A stretch of 39,706 bases of DNA from Candidatus Poribacteria bacterium (lineage in GTDB: Bacteria; Poribacteria; WGA-4E; WGA-3G): contig VXZK01000260.1 in the NCBI GenBank assembly GCA_009845545.1, positions 1-39,706 on the forward strand. The letters are read 5' to 3'. Position 1 is the first letter of the stretch. Each line of letters begins with the position of its first letter. A program made the translations under genes and the position numbers. The notes under the pieces were generated by a model. It was not told the origin of the DNA. It saw only the letters and a list, made by a program, of their open reading frames with translations, and ran no database searches. Shown piece after piece: positions 14,502 to 23,213 of the stretch.

Positions 14502-14738
14502 TTACGCCAAAACCTCCCGCCGAATTGGCGAATCTATGAATAGCGAGTCTCCACCATCAATTGTCAGTTCTAAGCCTGTAACCCACGCCGCCTCGTCCGA
14601 GCAGAGCCAGAGTGCTGCATAGGCGACATCAATCGGGTTACCGAGTCGTTCCAGCTGTGCCGATGCTGGGGCGATGGCTCTGTCTGGCAACGGATCCCAA
14701 ATGATACCCGGACATAACGCATGAACTCGAATGTTTTT
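14502..14738 (-). pseudogene. 5'-truncated short-chain dehydrogenase (SDR) fragment
   Basis: The minus-strand frame reads 'KNIRVHALCPGIIWDPLPDR', then 'LGNPIDVAYAALWLCSDEAA' and 'WVTGLELTIDGGD'. This is the C-terminal third of a classical SDR ('NIRVNxxxPG', 'GxPxDxAxAxxFLxSDxAxxxTG', 'xxxDGG'). The Rossmann start and the Ser-Tyr-Lys catalytic region are missing: upstream the frame runs into the aminotransferase gene. About 79 residues remain and it cannot be active. It probably reflects a deletion that joined this operon to the end of an SDR gene. Confidence 0.8.
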
Positions 14739-14739
14739 G

Positions 14740-16077
14740 TTATAAATTTTCTTGGCTATAGGCTATCGCCGATTTCATGAGTTTCAATGCCGTGTGAATC
14801 TGTGGAAGCTCCTCAAACCCGTAAGATATGCGAAGCTGTCGCTTCCCGATCTCAACCATATCGCCGTTTGGATGGACACAGTGTTCACCCGGAATGTAGA
14901 TTACTTTGCGGTGTTGGGCATCCGAAGGACCGTCGACGGCTTCGTGTCCAGTTGTCCGCGTCAAGAACTTGAAAAAATCAGAGTTTGCACCTGTTGCAAC
15001 ATTTGCCAATGTCAAATAGAAGTAGAATCCAGCACTCCCACCGCGGCATTCCTGAATATTATCACCGAGCAGCTCTGCCATCCACGTTTTGACCTGTTTC
15101 GCCTTCTGCTGATACCCCTTATTAACCTTCTCAATCTGCGCTTCAATGCCGTGGTCGAGCAGGTAGCTTGCAATCTCCTGATTGATTAAGGGTGCGCTGA
15201 AACCGATGTCGCTTGTGCGTTGGATAATGCTGTTGAGAAAGGGACCTTTGGAACCGATGAGATAACCGATACGTAATCCGGGTGCAAGAATCTTTGACAA
15301 CGTACCGACTTCATAGACAATACCAAGATCATCATAACAGAGTGCCGACTTCAAAGGTTCAACGGTATCATCGTGAACAAGGTCGCTATAGGCGTTATCA
15401 AAAAAGAGTGGAATTTTACTTCCAGTTTCGTAGGAGAGTCGCGTAACAATATCGATCAGTTCTTGCTTACGTGTGTTGGACAGGATTGTACAGGTCGGAT
15501 TATTTACCGTTACAACGTAGAAAAAACGGATAGCCTCTTTTTTCTTACCAAGTGCCGTAAGTTTTGCTTTCAGGAGTTCGGTGTTGAGTCCTTCGTTGTC
15601 TTCGGGTATCGCAACAACCTTAAAACCTTTTCTTTCCAAGTCGTTGCAGTAGATATAGTACATCGGGTCTGCGGTAAATATGATACCAGCCGGGAGCAGA
15701 TGTGTGATACTTTCCAACAAACTCGTTGCGCCGTTCGCACCGATAACAATATCTCGGTTGTTTAGCGTCTGTTCAGTGATACCGCCAATGCGGTTCTCAA
15801 TATGAAACCGTCTGAGCGATGCTATTAGGTTCGGGGAACCCTGCGCGCCGCCATAATTAAGGGAAGCGCGATACTTTTCGGGGTGAGCGAGCACTTTCTC
15901 GCAGGCAAGTAGAATCTGTTGGTGCGGAATTGTCCGTTCATTGACATATCCGACACCGAGATTGATGTCGCATTCATCTCGAAAGCCGACAGCAAAATCG
16001 GTCATCAATTGATTAACCGGGGACGGTATACTTGAAACTTTTCCATATTCAGAGAGGCGGACATCGCAAATCATCAT
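14740..16077 (-). CDS. PLP-dependent aminotransferase (class I/II)
   Basis: This 445-residue fold-type I aminotransferase has the PLP-phosphate region 'IVIGANGATSLLESI', the aromatic stacking region 'FTADPMYYIY', 'VVTVNNPTC', the PLP-nitrogen Asp in 'FFDNAYSDLVHD', and Lys262 in 'GTLSKILAPGLRIGYLIG' as the Schiff-base lysine. 'RISYGFEEL' supplies the substrate-carboxylate Arg near the end. The 'SKxLAPGLRIG' form is typical of the 2-aminoadipate/aromatic aminotransferase branch. The substrate cannot be fixed. It follows the YfcH-like gene by 11 nt in one operon. Its C-terminal codons overlap the beginning of the broken SDR homology, so the last residues may be altered. Confidence 0.85.
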   Translation of the reverse strand: MMICDVRLSEYGKVSSIPSPVNQLMTDFAVGFRDECDINLGVGYVNERTIPHQQILLACEKVLAHPEKYRASLNYGGAQGSPNLIASLRRFHIENRIGGITEQTLNNRDIVIGANGATSLLESITHLLPAGIIFTADPMYYIYCNDLERKGFKVVAIPEDNEGLNTELLKAKLTALGKKKEAIRFFYVVTVNNPTCTILSNTRKQELIDIVTRLSYETGSKIPLFFDNAYSDLVHDDTVEPLKSALCYDDLGIVYEVGTLSKILAPGLRIGYLIGSKGPFLNSIIQRTSDIGFSAPLINQEIASYLLDHGIEAQIEKVNKGYQQKAKQVKTWMAELLGDNIQECRGGSAGFYFYLTLANVATGANSDFFKFLTRTTGHEAVDGPSDAQHRKVIYIPGEHCVHPNGDMVEIGKRQLRISYGFEELPQIHTALKLMKSAIAYSQENL

Positions 16078-16088
16078 AAACTACGCGT

Positions 16089-16997
16089 CTATAGTAGATC
16101 CCTCAAAGCAGATTCGAGCGTCGGGTGACGAAATTCATAGCCGCTGACTTCCGTTTTCTCAGGAACCACGTTCTGGCTCAGTACGACAAAGTCCGCGAAT
16201 TCGCCCATCATTAGTTTCAAGCCGAACGTTGGGACAGGGAACAGCGTGGGACGTCGTAGGACCGCACCGAGCGTTTTTGTGAACTCTGTATTCCTGACAG
16301 GTGTAGGGGCAGTCGCGTTCAGTGGACCTCGAATTTCGCTATTCTCTAAAGCGTGTAGCACAATACCTACCACATCGTCAACGTGAATCCAGGACATCCA
16401 CTGCCGACCACTGCCGAGTATGCCGCCGACTCCTATCTTAAAGGGCGGGAGAACCTGTGTCAACAATCCACCGCCTAACCCAAGTACAAGCCCGATCCGA
16501 ACCATAACGACCCGAATCCCAAGCGCAATCGCTTTTTGGGCTTCCGATTCCCATTCTTGGCAAACGTCAGCAAGAAAATCGGTGCCAACTGGCGAAACCT
16601 CCGTAAAACGCTCGTCTCCGCTGTCCCCGTAATATCCAATTGCAGAGGCACAGACGAGCACATCGGGCTTTGTGTCTGCTGCCGCGAACGATTCAACCAG
16701 GTTCCGCGTTGAAAGGATTCGGCTATCTCGGATTCGCCGTTTTTTTTCGGCGTTCCACCTGCCCGCGATCGTTTCACCTGCCAGATGAACGACCGAGGTC
16801 ATATCCGATAGGGCTTCAGATGGCAGTTTTTCGGTTTCAGGGTTCCAACCGTAGACCGCTCTTGCTGATTTCAATTTACTCTGTGCACGCGCCGGGCTTC
16901 GGGATAACACATGCACCGCATCGCCTTGTTCGTAGAGGGCAGTACAGACTCTGCTACCGATGAATCCGGTACCGCCGGTGACCAACACATTTGTCAT
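16089..16997 (-). CDS. yfcH: YfcH-like NAD(P)-dependent epimerase (TIGR01777 family)
   Basis: This 302-residue protein is close in length to E. coli YfcH (about 297). It begins 'MTNVLVTGGTGFIGSRVCTA', an extended-SDR Rossmann motif, and has 'VVHLAGETIAGRWNAEKKRR' and 'VCASAIGYYGDSGDE', the family's signature. The C-terminal 'VVPEKTEVSGYEFRHPTLES' and 'ALRDLL' are the DUF1731 tail. The biochemical role of this family is poorly defined. Its ATG overlaps the stop of the HAD gene (ATGA), so the two are coupled. Confidence 0.88.
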   Translation of the reverse strand: MTNVLVTGGTGFIGSRVCTALYEQGDAVHVLSRSPARAQSKLKSARAVYGWNPETEKLPSEALSDMTSVVHLAGETIAGRWNAEKKRRIRDSRILSTRNLVESFAAADTKPDVLVCASAIGYYGDSGDERFTEVSPVGTDFLADVCQEWESEAQKAIALGIRVVMVRIGLVLGLGGGLLTQVLPPFKIGVGGILGSGRQWMSWIHVDDVVGIVLHALENSEIRGPLNATAPTPVRNTEFTKTLGAVLRRPTLFPVPTFGLKLMMGEFADFVVLSQNVVPEKTEVSGYEFRHPTLESALRDLL

Positions 16998-17746
16998 TTT
17001 TTTCTCCGTAATGTTCCCTCTGTTGACAGTTCAGTGATGACGGTTTCCAATTTTCTATAGTCATCAACAACGGCATCACTGAGTGTGTCATTTCCATCGC
17101 CTTTGTTGAACCCTGAAAAGCGAATTGCCTTCATACCTGCGTTTTTTGCGCCGACGATATCCGTTCGGAAGATATCGCCGATATGTACGGCTTCCGCAGG
17201 TTTGGCATGCAGCTCTGTCAATGTTGAGTGGAATTGCACAACTTGAGGTTTTGTATAATCTGTTTCGTCGGAGAAGGTGAAAGCTGCAAAAAATTGCAAA
17301 ATACCATCGCGCACCATCAGTTTCCGGGCAAAACTTCCCGGAGTGAGTGCCGAGTCTGAAATGATTCCGAGCGGATAGGTTTCACTCAACCGAGAGATGA
17401 CAGGTTTGACATGCGCTATCATACGCGGCGGTGCCTCTAAGAAAGCGGCACCAAGGTGCTCGATTAATTGATCAAGATCTACCTCTTCAAGCCGGAGCTC
17501 AAGTACTTCCGCAAATCGCTGCATGCATCGCTTTACGGAGACCCCTTTATGTTGATGCCATAACGACATCACCAAATTATATGCTTCTTCAAGTCCGAAT
17601 TCTACCTCAGCTAATGTACAAGCATAGCCCCTGCTATTCAGATAAGCGTGGCACCGTTCAACACGTATCGCTTGACGTTTTCGCCAATTCTTTTCGGAAT
17701 CTGCATAAAGGGTTTGCCAAAAATCGAATGTAATCGCTTTAAGCAT
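16994..17746 (-). CDS. HAD superfamily hydrolase
   Basis: This 250-residue HAD-fold protein has the nucleophile Asp in 'ITFDFWQTLYAD', motif II Ser in 'GIISDSALTPG', motif III Lys in 'DYTKPQVVQFH' and motif IV in 'VHIGDIFRTDIVGAKNAGMK'. A helical cap lies between about residues 20 and 95. The position two after the nucleophile is Trp instead of the Asp acid/base of typical phosphatases, a variant seen in dehalogenase-like HAD branches, so phosphatase activity should not be assumed. The ATG at 17746 is chosen over an adjacent TTG. It is first gene of the operon with the YfcH-like and aminotransferase genes. Confidence 0.82.
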   Translation of the reverse strand: MLKAITFDFWQTLYADSEKNWRKRQAIRVERCHAYLNSRGYACTLAEVEFGLEEAYNLVMSLWHQHKGVSVKRCMQRFAEVLELRLEEVDLDQLIEHLGAAFLEAPPRMIAHVKPVISRLSETYPLGIISDSALTPGSFARKLMVRDGILQFFAAFTFSDETDYTKPQVVQFHSTLTELHAKPAEAVHIGDIFRTDIVGAKNAGMKAIRFSGFNKGDGNDTLSDAVVDDYRKLETVITELSTEGTLRRKK

Positions 17747-17881
17747 CAAGGATTCTCACTTAGTAAGTTGCATCGCATTCTAATTATGATTGCGAATTTA
17801 TTCCGAGGGGTATAGCACAGCATTTCAGAATGCTAACGCAACGGTAAACATAAAAAAACACGCTTTATAATTCCTAATTTT

Positions 17882-17910
17882 ATTTTACCCGATTTGTTGA
17901 AAAAAGTCAA
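17882..17910 (-). promoter_or_regulatory. Promoter of the HAD-yfcH-aminotransferase operon
   Basis: On the minus strand TTGACT (17905-17910), 17-bp spacer, TAAAAT (17882-17887); start near 17875 and a leader of about 130 nt. The surrounding 17747-18050 gap otherwise holds nothing I can identify. Confidence 0.6.
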
Positions 17911-18050
17911 ATGATATGTTGTTTCCTAACCACTAACAGGGTGTGTGTGAAAAATGTTCTAACAGCGAAAGCGATGCGTAAGCATTGAAGTACAGAATCA
18001 CTTGAGAGTTAATGGAAACCGAAAACTGAATGCCTCTGATTAAAATAGGT

Positions 18051-18079
18051 TTGCAATTTCCTTTTAAAGATGATATTAT
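18051..18079 (+). promoter_or_regulatory. Promoter of the sensor kinase gene
   Basis: TTGCAA at 18051-18056, 17-bp spacer, TATTAT at 18074-18079; start near 18086. The leader then contains GGAGGA at 18111-18116, the ribosome-binding site for the TTG start at 18125. Confidence 0.6.
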
Positions 18080-18124
18080 TAATTATGGTAGATTCGCGTC
18101 CGATCTATATGGAGGAATACGAAA

Positions 18125-19618
18125 TTGCGGTTGAATCGTCGAATTATTCCAAGGTATACGACCACCCGTTTAATGTTCGTCTACTTCATCGTTGGGCTGG
18201 GAACGCTCATCTTTGGTTTTGCTTATTACACGCGGCAAATCTCGCAGCTAAACGCAGATATAGATGTACAGATAGACCTTTTTGCCAATCTCGCGGAGGT
18301 ACTCCCGAGTGTTGAAGACCGGGATTTACAACAGAAGCTGACTGAGATCGTAAGGCAGGAGTCATCTGCTACAGACAGAGCGCGCGCATTTTCATTTATT
18401 ATCACGGATACGGAAGGAAACCCCGTAATTACACGTGGTGTTGACCCAGAATTGGACGCAAAAATCGACAGTTTTGATATAAATGTCAACGAAAATGAGC
18501 GGATTTCGTTAACAGAAGATGAAGAGGTATTGTTACAATCGACATTGGCACGCATGAAGGAGAAGAATCCGCCACGCAAGATACCTATGCTCCTTGAAGA
18601 TAGGCAGCTAAAGGGATACGTTTACTACGGTGATGCTGACCCCAGCGAGATGGTACATCTACCGTTTGTAATCACCGATACTGCTGGCGTGCCACAAAAA
18701 TGGCAAATATGGGGCGATGTTGTCATCGCGGATAACGCTACCGTGCAGGAACGAGAACGGGCGGAAGTCTTCATTCAGAACGCGCCTGCATCCTCGATGA
18801 TTGTGACAACCCCAGAGAGACATGATGGGTACTTCTATTATGAGAGCAAGCCGTACTATGGGTTGGTGGTACCTTTTATAGTCCCTTTTGTTTTATTAGT
18901 ATTTGGGGTCGTCTGTTTTCTTGTTTACCAACGGATCAAGTCTTATGAACACTCAGCAATTTGGGGCGGCTTAGCGAAAGAGACGGCGCATCAACTCGGA
19001 ACACCGATGTCGTCCCTGTTGGCATGGGCAGAGCTCTTGCGTGAACGAAGCAGAGAAACAGGCGATGCGACACTCGCTGAACTCTCCGAAAGTATGCAAA
19101 ACGATCTGGAGCGTTTACAGAAAACAACTGCGCGCTTCGGTATGATTGGCACGCAACCGCCACTGACCGAAGTCAACATGGCTGAAATATTTGAAGAAGT
19201 CCGAGCATACTTTGAGAAGCGGCTGCCACACATTAGCCGACGCGTCGAAATTCAACTGATGTTACACGAAGCACCAACTGTCCTCGCAAATGCACAACTG
19301 TTGCACTGGGTGTTTGAAAACCTAATACGTAATTCGCTGGATGCTATGGATAAAGCAGATGGGTGGATTCAGATCGAACCGACGCACGACAAGCGACACA
19401 ATGATATTGTTATACGGTACGCCGACAACGGAAGTGGCATAGACCGTGAGAATCAGCGAAAAATCTTTGAACCGGGCATGTCTACTAAGACACACGGATG
19501 GGGCCTCGGATTGACAGTGGTACAACGTATCATCCGTGAATATCATCACGGAAGTATCCGCATGGTTAGAACGAGCCCTGAAGGTACGACTTTTGAAATT
19601 CGATTGCCAGTCGCGTGA
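18125..19618 (+). CDS. Membrane sensor histidine kinase (PorY-like partner)
   Basis: This 497-residue kinase has two membrane helices, about residues 13-35 and 247-268, bracketing a periplasmic sensor of about 210 residues. The H-box is 'AKETAHQLGTPMSSLLAW' with His289. The ATPase domain has the N-box 'FENLIRNSLDAMDKADG', G1 'YADNGSGIDRENQRKIFEPG' and G2 'GWGLGLTVVQRI'. It starts at TTG with strong GGAGGA 8 nt upstream. The PglZ-type response regulator follows 90 nt downstream, so the two probably form one two-component system. PorY is the kinase of the PorX regulator in Bacteroidetes. Equivalence is inferred from pairing, not from sequence comparison. Confidence 0.88.
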   Translation: MRLNRRIIPRYTTTRLMFVYFIVGLGTLIFGFAYYTRQISQLNADIDVQIDLFANLAEVLPSVEDRDLQQKLTEIVRQESSATDRARAFSFIITDTEGNPVITRGVDPELDAKIDSFDINVNENERISLTEDEEVLLQSTLARMKEKNPPRKIPMLLEDRQLKGYVYYGDADPSEMVHLPFVITDTAGVPQKWQIWGDVVIADNATVQERERAEVFIQNAPASSMIVTTPERHDGYFYYESKPYYGLVVPFIVPFVLLVFGVVCFLVYQRIKSYEHSAIWGGLAKETAHQLGTPMSSLLAWAELLRERSRETGDATLAELSESMQNDLERLQKTTARFGMIGTQPPLTEVNMAEIFEEVRAYFEKRLPHISRRVEIQLMLHEAPTVLANAQLLHWVFENLIRNSLDAMDKADGWIQIEPTHDKRHNDIVIRYADNGSGIDRENQRKIFEPGMSTKTHGWGLGLTVVQRIIREYHHGSIRMVRTSPEGTTFEIRLPVA

Positions 19619-19708
19619 GCATCAGTTGATGCGTATTGTGAAGAGTGCAGAAGATACTGTTCTATCCTGCTTTTCTGAACCGCGGCTGGGCATTTTTACA
19701 ACTTGAAT

Positions 19709-21277
19709 ATGGCACAAGCACACCACATCTTATGGATTGACGATGAAATAGAAGCCTTGCAACCGCACATTCGTGTGCTGCTTGAACGAGGTTACGCCGT
19801 TACGCCTGTCACAAATGGCGAGGACGGCATCGCGCTTTTAACGGATAGCGATACACAGTACAGTGCTGTTCTTCTTGATCAGGTTATGCCTGGTAAAGAT
19901 GGGATGGCGACGCTTGATGCAATCCGGACTATTAACGCACAAATCCCAGTCATTCTCGTCACGCAATCCAGCGATGAACAATTTATTGAGGTAGCACTCG
20001 GTAAACAGGTAACAGATTTTCTGGTAAAACCGATTGGTGTTGCCCAGATCGTTTCTACACTAAAACGTGTCCTTGATCAGACGCAGATCGTCGTAGGTCA
20101 GATCCCAAGCCAGTACACCGCGGATTTCAATGCGATCCGCACTATGAAAGATTCAGCACCCAACTGGCAGGAATGGGTGGATATCTACGTCAAATTGTTA
20201 CAGTGGGATTTAGTGTCTGAAAAGCTCGCCGAAGGTGGGTTAGAGGAGACACATCTTGGTCAAAAGAAGGAGTGTAATACCGAGTTCTCCGATTTTGTCG
20301 CAGCGAATTATTCCGACTGGGTCGCTGGCAGCTCGGAGGCCCCCCCACTATCCGTTAATGTCTTAGATCGGCATGTCATCCCCCAACTTCAAGCCGGAAA
20401 ATCCGTCTATTTTATTGTGGTTGACTGTTTTCGTTTGGACCATTGGCTGGCAGTGGAATCACTCCTGTACCCCTATTTTTCTATTGAACGTGAGTATAGT
20501 TTTTCAATCCTACCGAGTGCAACGATGTATTCACGGAATGCGCTGTTCAGTGGGTTGTTCCCCGCGGAGATCGCAGAACGCTATCCGCAGTACTGGCAAG
20601 AGGAATCTGATGGCGATACGAGTACGAATCGCTACGAACGGCAGCTTCTTGAAGAACATCTTAAGCGCAGAGACATCAAGTTAAAATCCGCACCTCAGTA
20701 TTTCAAGATTTTTGATGCCCGAGGTGGAAACACCTATAAAAAGCGGGTCGCTGCGAATACACGTGTGGGACTTTCGACGTTGGTCGTCAACTTCATTGAT
20801 ATCTTGACACATCAGCGTTCACAGTCAGATGTTCTCCAACAGCTCGCCCCTGATGTATCCGCTTTCCGGGCACTCGCGCGTTCTTGGTTTTCACATTCCG
20901 TGCTTTTTGATATTTTGCGTATGGTTGCAGCGCAGAACGCAACTGTAGTGCTTACCAGTGACCACGGGTCGGTCTTCTGCAACCGCGCCACCCGGGCACG
21001 TGGAAATCGCGAGACCACCACCAGTCTCCGGTTTAAAATTGGCACGAATCTCGGCTGCGATGAAAACGAAGCCGTTCATCTCCATGATCCAGAAAAATAT
21101 CGGCTTCCCGCGGAAATCCCAAGTAAGGATTACATTCTTGCGAAAGACGATTACTATTTCGTCTATCCAAACGATTTTTATAAATATAAACGGCAGTTTC
21201 AAGGAGGGTTCCAGCACGGTGGCATTTCAATGGGTGAACTAATAACACCCGTCGTAACCTTGACGCCGAGGCTATAA
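19709..21277 (+). CDS. porX: Response regulator with PglZ phosphodiesterase domain (PorX-like)
   Basis: This 522-residue protein has an N-terminal receiver domain ('ILWIDDEIEAL' acidic pocket, phospho-acceptor Asp57 in 'VLLDQVMPGKDG', Lys in 'DFLVKPIG'), a helical linker, and a C-terminal PglZ/alkaline-phosphatase-like domain. Expected metal and catalytic residues are present: Asp239 in 'FIVVDCFRLDHW', Thr272 in 'LPSATMYSRNALFSG', Asp418-His419 in 'LTSDHGSVFC' and His503 in 'FQHGGISMGEL'. This is the PorX architecture. In Bacteroidetes PorX controls type IX secretion together with an ECF sigma factor, and its PglZ domain hydrolyses oligonucleotides using a Thr at nearly this position. The symbol is by architecture. 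The ATG at 19709 is chosen over a TTG two codons upstream; neither has a clear ribosome-binding site. Confidence 0.85.
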   Translation: MAQAHHILWIDDEIEALQPHIRVLLERGYAVTPVTNGEDGIALLTDSDTQYSAVLLDQVMPGKDGMATLDAIRTINAQIPVILVTQSSDEQFIEVALGKQVTDFLVKPIGVAQIVSTLKRVLDQTQIVVGQIPSQYTADFNAIRTMKDSAPNWQEWVDIYVKLLQWDLVSEKLAEGGLEETHLGQKKECNTEFSDFVAANYSDWVAGSSEAPPLSVNVLDRHVIPQLQAGKSVYFIVVDCFRLDHWLAVESLLYPYFSIEREYSFSILPSATMYSRNALFSGLFPAEIAERYPQYWQEESDGDTSTNRYERQLLEEHLKRRDIKLKSAPQYFKIFDARGGNTYKKRVAANTRVGLSTLVVNFIDILTHQRSQSDVLQQLAPDVSAFRALARSWFSHSVLFDILRMVAAQNATVVLTSDHGSVFCNRATRARGNRETTTSLRFKIGTNLGCDENEAVHLHDPEKYRLPAEIPSKDYILAKDDYYFVYPNDFYKYKRQFQGGFQHGGISMGELITPVVTLTPRL

Positions 21278-21500
21278 GGCGCAGCTTGCAAGTCCAGCTT
21301 AAATAGAGTCGTATACAAACAACGCTATAATCTATGCCAAATTCACTGAAAATGGCGGAGCATTGAGACACGGAAGGATCGTCTCACTACACAGGAATTT
21401 GGTACTACTCCCGTTGGAGGCAACCGCACACTGACGCTATTTTGCAGCCTTTACTACTTTTTGCAACGCTGCCGATTTTTGACATGATGATTAAACCGAG
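21278..21500. other. Gap between the regulator and RNase G genes
   Basis: No gene is seen. A perfect TATAAT lies near 21325 but lacks a good -35, and TTGACA near 21478 lacks a -10, so the rng promoter is unresolved. Confidence 0.3.
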
Positions 21501-21530
21501 GTGCCTCGTAAAAAAAGGCACGATAGGAGG
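21501..21530 (+). promoter_or_regulatory. Leader hairpin and strong ribosome-binding site of RNase G
   Basis: GTGCCT (21501-21506) and AGGCAC (21516-21521) form a 6-bp hairpin with an A-rich loop. AGGAGG (21525-21530) follows, 5 nt before the ATG. RNase E/G mRNAs are often self-regulated through their leaders, so the hairpin may be a cleavage or control site. Confidence 0.4.
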
Positions 21531-21535
21531 TAATA

Positions 21536-23116
21536 ATGAAAAAGGAGATACTTATTTCTGATGATGATTATGAAACACGCTGTGCGGTACTTGAAGAGGG
21601 GGTGCTGAATGAAATTTATATCGAACGGAAAGCAGCAGCGCAAACATTGGGAAATCTTTACAAAGGAAGAGTCGAGAACGTTTTACCCGGCATGCAGGTA
21701 GCCTTCGTTGATATTGGGTTAGATCGGCACGCCTTTCTACATATTTCTGATCTTAAATACGAGAGTGCTAACGGAGATGAAACCGAAGATGAAAACGTGA
21801 ATGGCAATCGGAAACTCGACAAAGCTGTCAGTACATTGGATTTGAAGGCAAAGCCTGCAAAACAATCCCGTGGTGGACGTGGATTTCCCTTTCTTATTAG
21901 TGATCTCATCTCAAAGCGCCAAGAACTTCTCGTGCAAGTTGGGAAAGAACCGATCGGGACAAAGGGCGCACGCGTCACCAGTAACATTACACTCCCGGGA
22001 CGCTATGTCGTTTATATGCCAAATTCCTCTAATATTGGTGTGTCACGCCGGATTGAGTCCGCTACTGAGCGAGACAGGCTACGCAATATGGCAAAGACGA
22101 TTAAGGCGGATGTTGAGGGCGGTTTTATTATACGGACTGCTGCAGAGGGCTTAAGCGAATCCGAATTCGCATCCGAAATCCGCTACCTCATCAACCAGTG
22201 GAAGCAGGTCAGTGAGCGTGCCAAGCGGAAATCCGCACCGAGTCTCGTCAGTAAAGACCTAAGTTTTACGAACAGAATTGTCCGGGATATGCTGACCAAG
22301 GATGTCAAACAACTGCTTATTGACTCAAAGGCTGGCTATCAAGAGACGTTAGATTATGTTTCTTCTGTGATGCCTGATTTGAAGCCGAGGGTATCGCTTT
22401 ATAAGGACGATACAACCCTCTTTGATGCCTACGGTGTTGAACGGGCACTCAAAGAAGCACTCAGTGAAAAAATTTGGCTCAAGTGTGGTGGGCATATTAT
22501 CATCCAACAGACCGAAGCCATGGTCTCTATTGATGTTAACACTGGACGCTTCGTCGGGAAAGCTGACCCTGATAACACGATTCTCAGTGCCAACCTTGAA
22601 GCGGTTGAGGAGGTCGTCCGCCAGATTCAATTACGGGATCTCGGTGGGATTATTGTCGTTGATTTCATTGATATGGAAGAGGCATCACATCGCAAACGCG
22701 TCTTCAAGATGTTACAGGAAGCACTCCGGAAGGACCGCGCCCGCACTAACATCCTCCATTTTTCAGACTTAGGACTCGTCGAGATGACGCGCCAACGCAC
22801 CCGACCGAGCCTCTCTACACTATTGATGGAGGAATGTCCCTATTGCGATGGACATGGAACTGTCTTATCGATTGAAACCGTTGTCATTCAGCTGCTTCGT
22901 GCGATTAAGATGGCGCATAACCAGTCGAAGCACTCAGAGTTACGCGTTATCGCCAACGACTATGTCGTCTCGCATATCAAGTCGCAAATGGCGAATAAAT
23001 TGCGAGATCTCAAAAAGTCGTTGAAATTAGATTTAGCACTGGAAGCAGATGCTGATCTGCACCTCGAAGATTATCGGATCTTCGTCGGCAAGGGTGAAGA
23101 GTTATTTTTGGATTAA
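21536..23116 (+). CDS. rng: Ribonuclease G/E family endoribonuclease
   Basis: This 526-residue enzyme has an N-terminal S1-type RNA-binding domain ('GNLYKGRVENVLPGMQVAFV') interrupted by an acidic/basic insertion at about residues 80-110. The catalytic DNase I-like domain has Asp333 ('VSIDVNTGRFVG') and Asp376 ('VVDFIDME'), 43 residues apart as in E. coli RNase E (303 and 346). The zinc-link Cys434 and Cys437 ('ECPYCDGHG') are 58 residues further on, again the E. coli spacing. It cleaves single-stranded AU-rich RNA in rRNA maturation and mRNA decay. The long C-terminal scaffold of RNase E is absent, so RNase G is the better name. It lies directly upstream of the structured RNA and rplU-rpmA. 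Confidence 0.93.
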   Translation: MKKEILISDDDYETRCAVLEEGVLNEIYIERKAAAQTLGNLYKGRVENVLPGMQVAFVDIGLDRHAFLHISDLKYESANGDETEDENVNGNRKLDKAVSTLDLKAKPAKQSRGGRGFPFLISDLISKRQELLVQVGKEPIGTKGARVTSNITLPGRYVVYMPNSSNIGVSRRIESATERDRLRNMAKTIKADVEGGFIIRTAAEGLSESEFASEIRYLINQWKQVSERAKRKSAPSLVSKDLSFTNRIVRDMLTKDVKQLLIDSKAGYQETLDYVSSVMPDLKPRVSLYKDDTTLFDAYGVERALKEALSEKIWLKCGGHIIIQQTEAMVSIDVNTGRFVGKADPDNTILSANLEAVEEVVRQIQLRDLGGIIVVDFIDMEEASHRKRVFKMLQEALRKDRARTNILHFSDLGLVEMTRQRTRPSLSTLLMEECPYCDGHGTVLSIETVVIQLLRAIKMAHNQSKHSELRVIANDYVVSHIKSQMANKLRDLKKSLKLDLALEADADLHLEDYRIFVGKGEELFLD

Positions 23117-23178
23117 CGCAAAGGCTGCTTTAATTTTCTCCGATTGCTGACCGCCTTTACGCGAAATATGAATCTAAA

Positions 23179-23207
23179 TTGACATTGACGCGTTTTTGGG
23201 GTATAAT
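23179..23207 (+). promoter_or_regulatory. Perfect-consensus sigma70 promoter
   Basis: TTGACA at 23179-23184, exactly 17 bp, TATAAT at 23202-23207; start near 23214. Both boxes are perfect, as expected for a stable RNA or ribosomal protein operon. Confidence 0.85.
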
Positions 23208-23213
23208 TTAAGC

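Noticed and set aside
19619..19632. GCATCA-GT-TGATGC palindrome between kinase and regulator genes
   Set aside because: The 2-nt centre cannot form a hairpin loop and there is no promoter around it; too little to call an operator.
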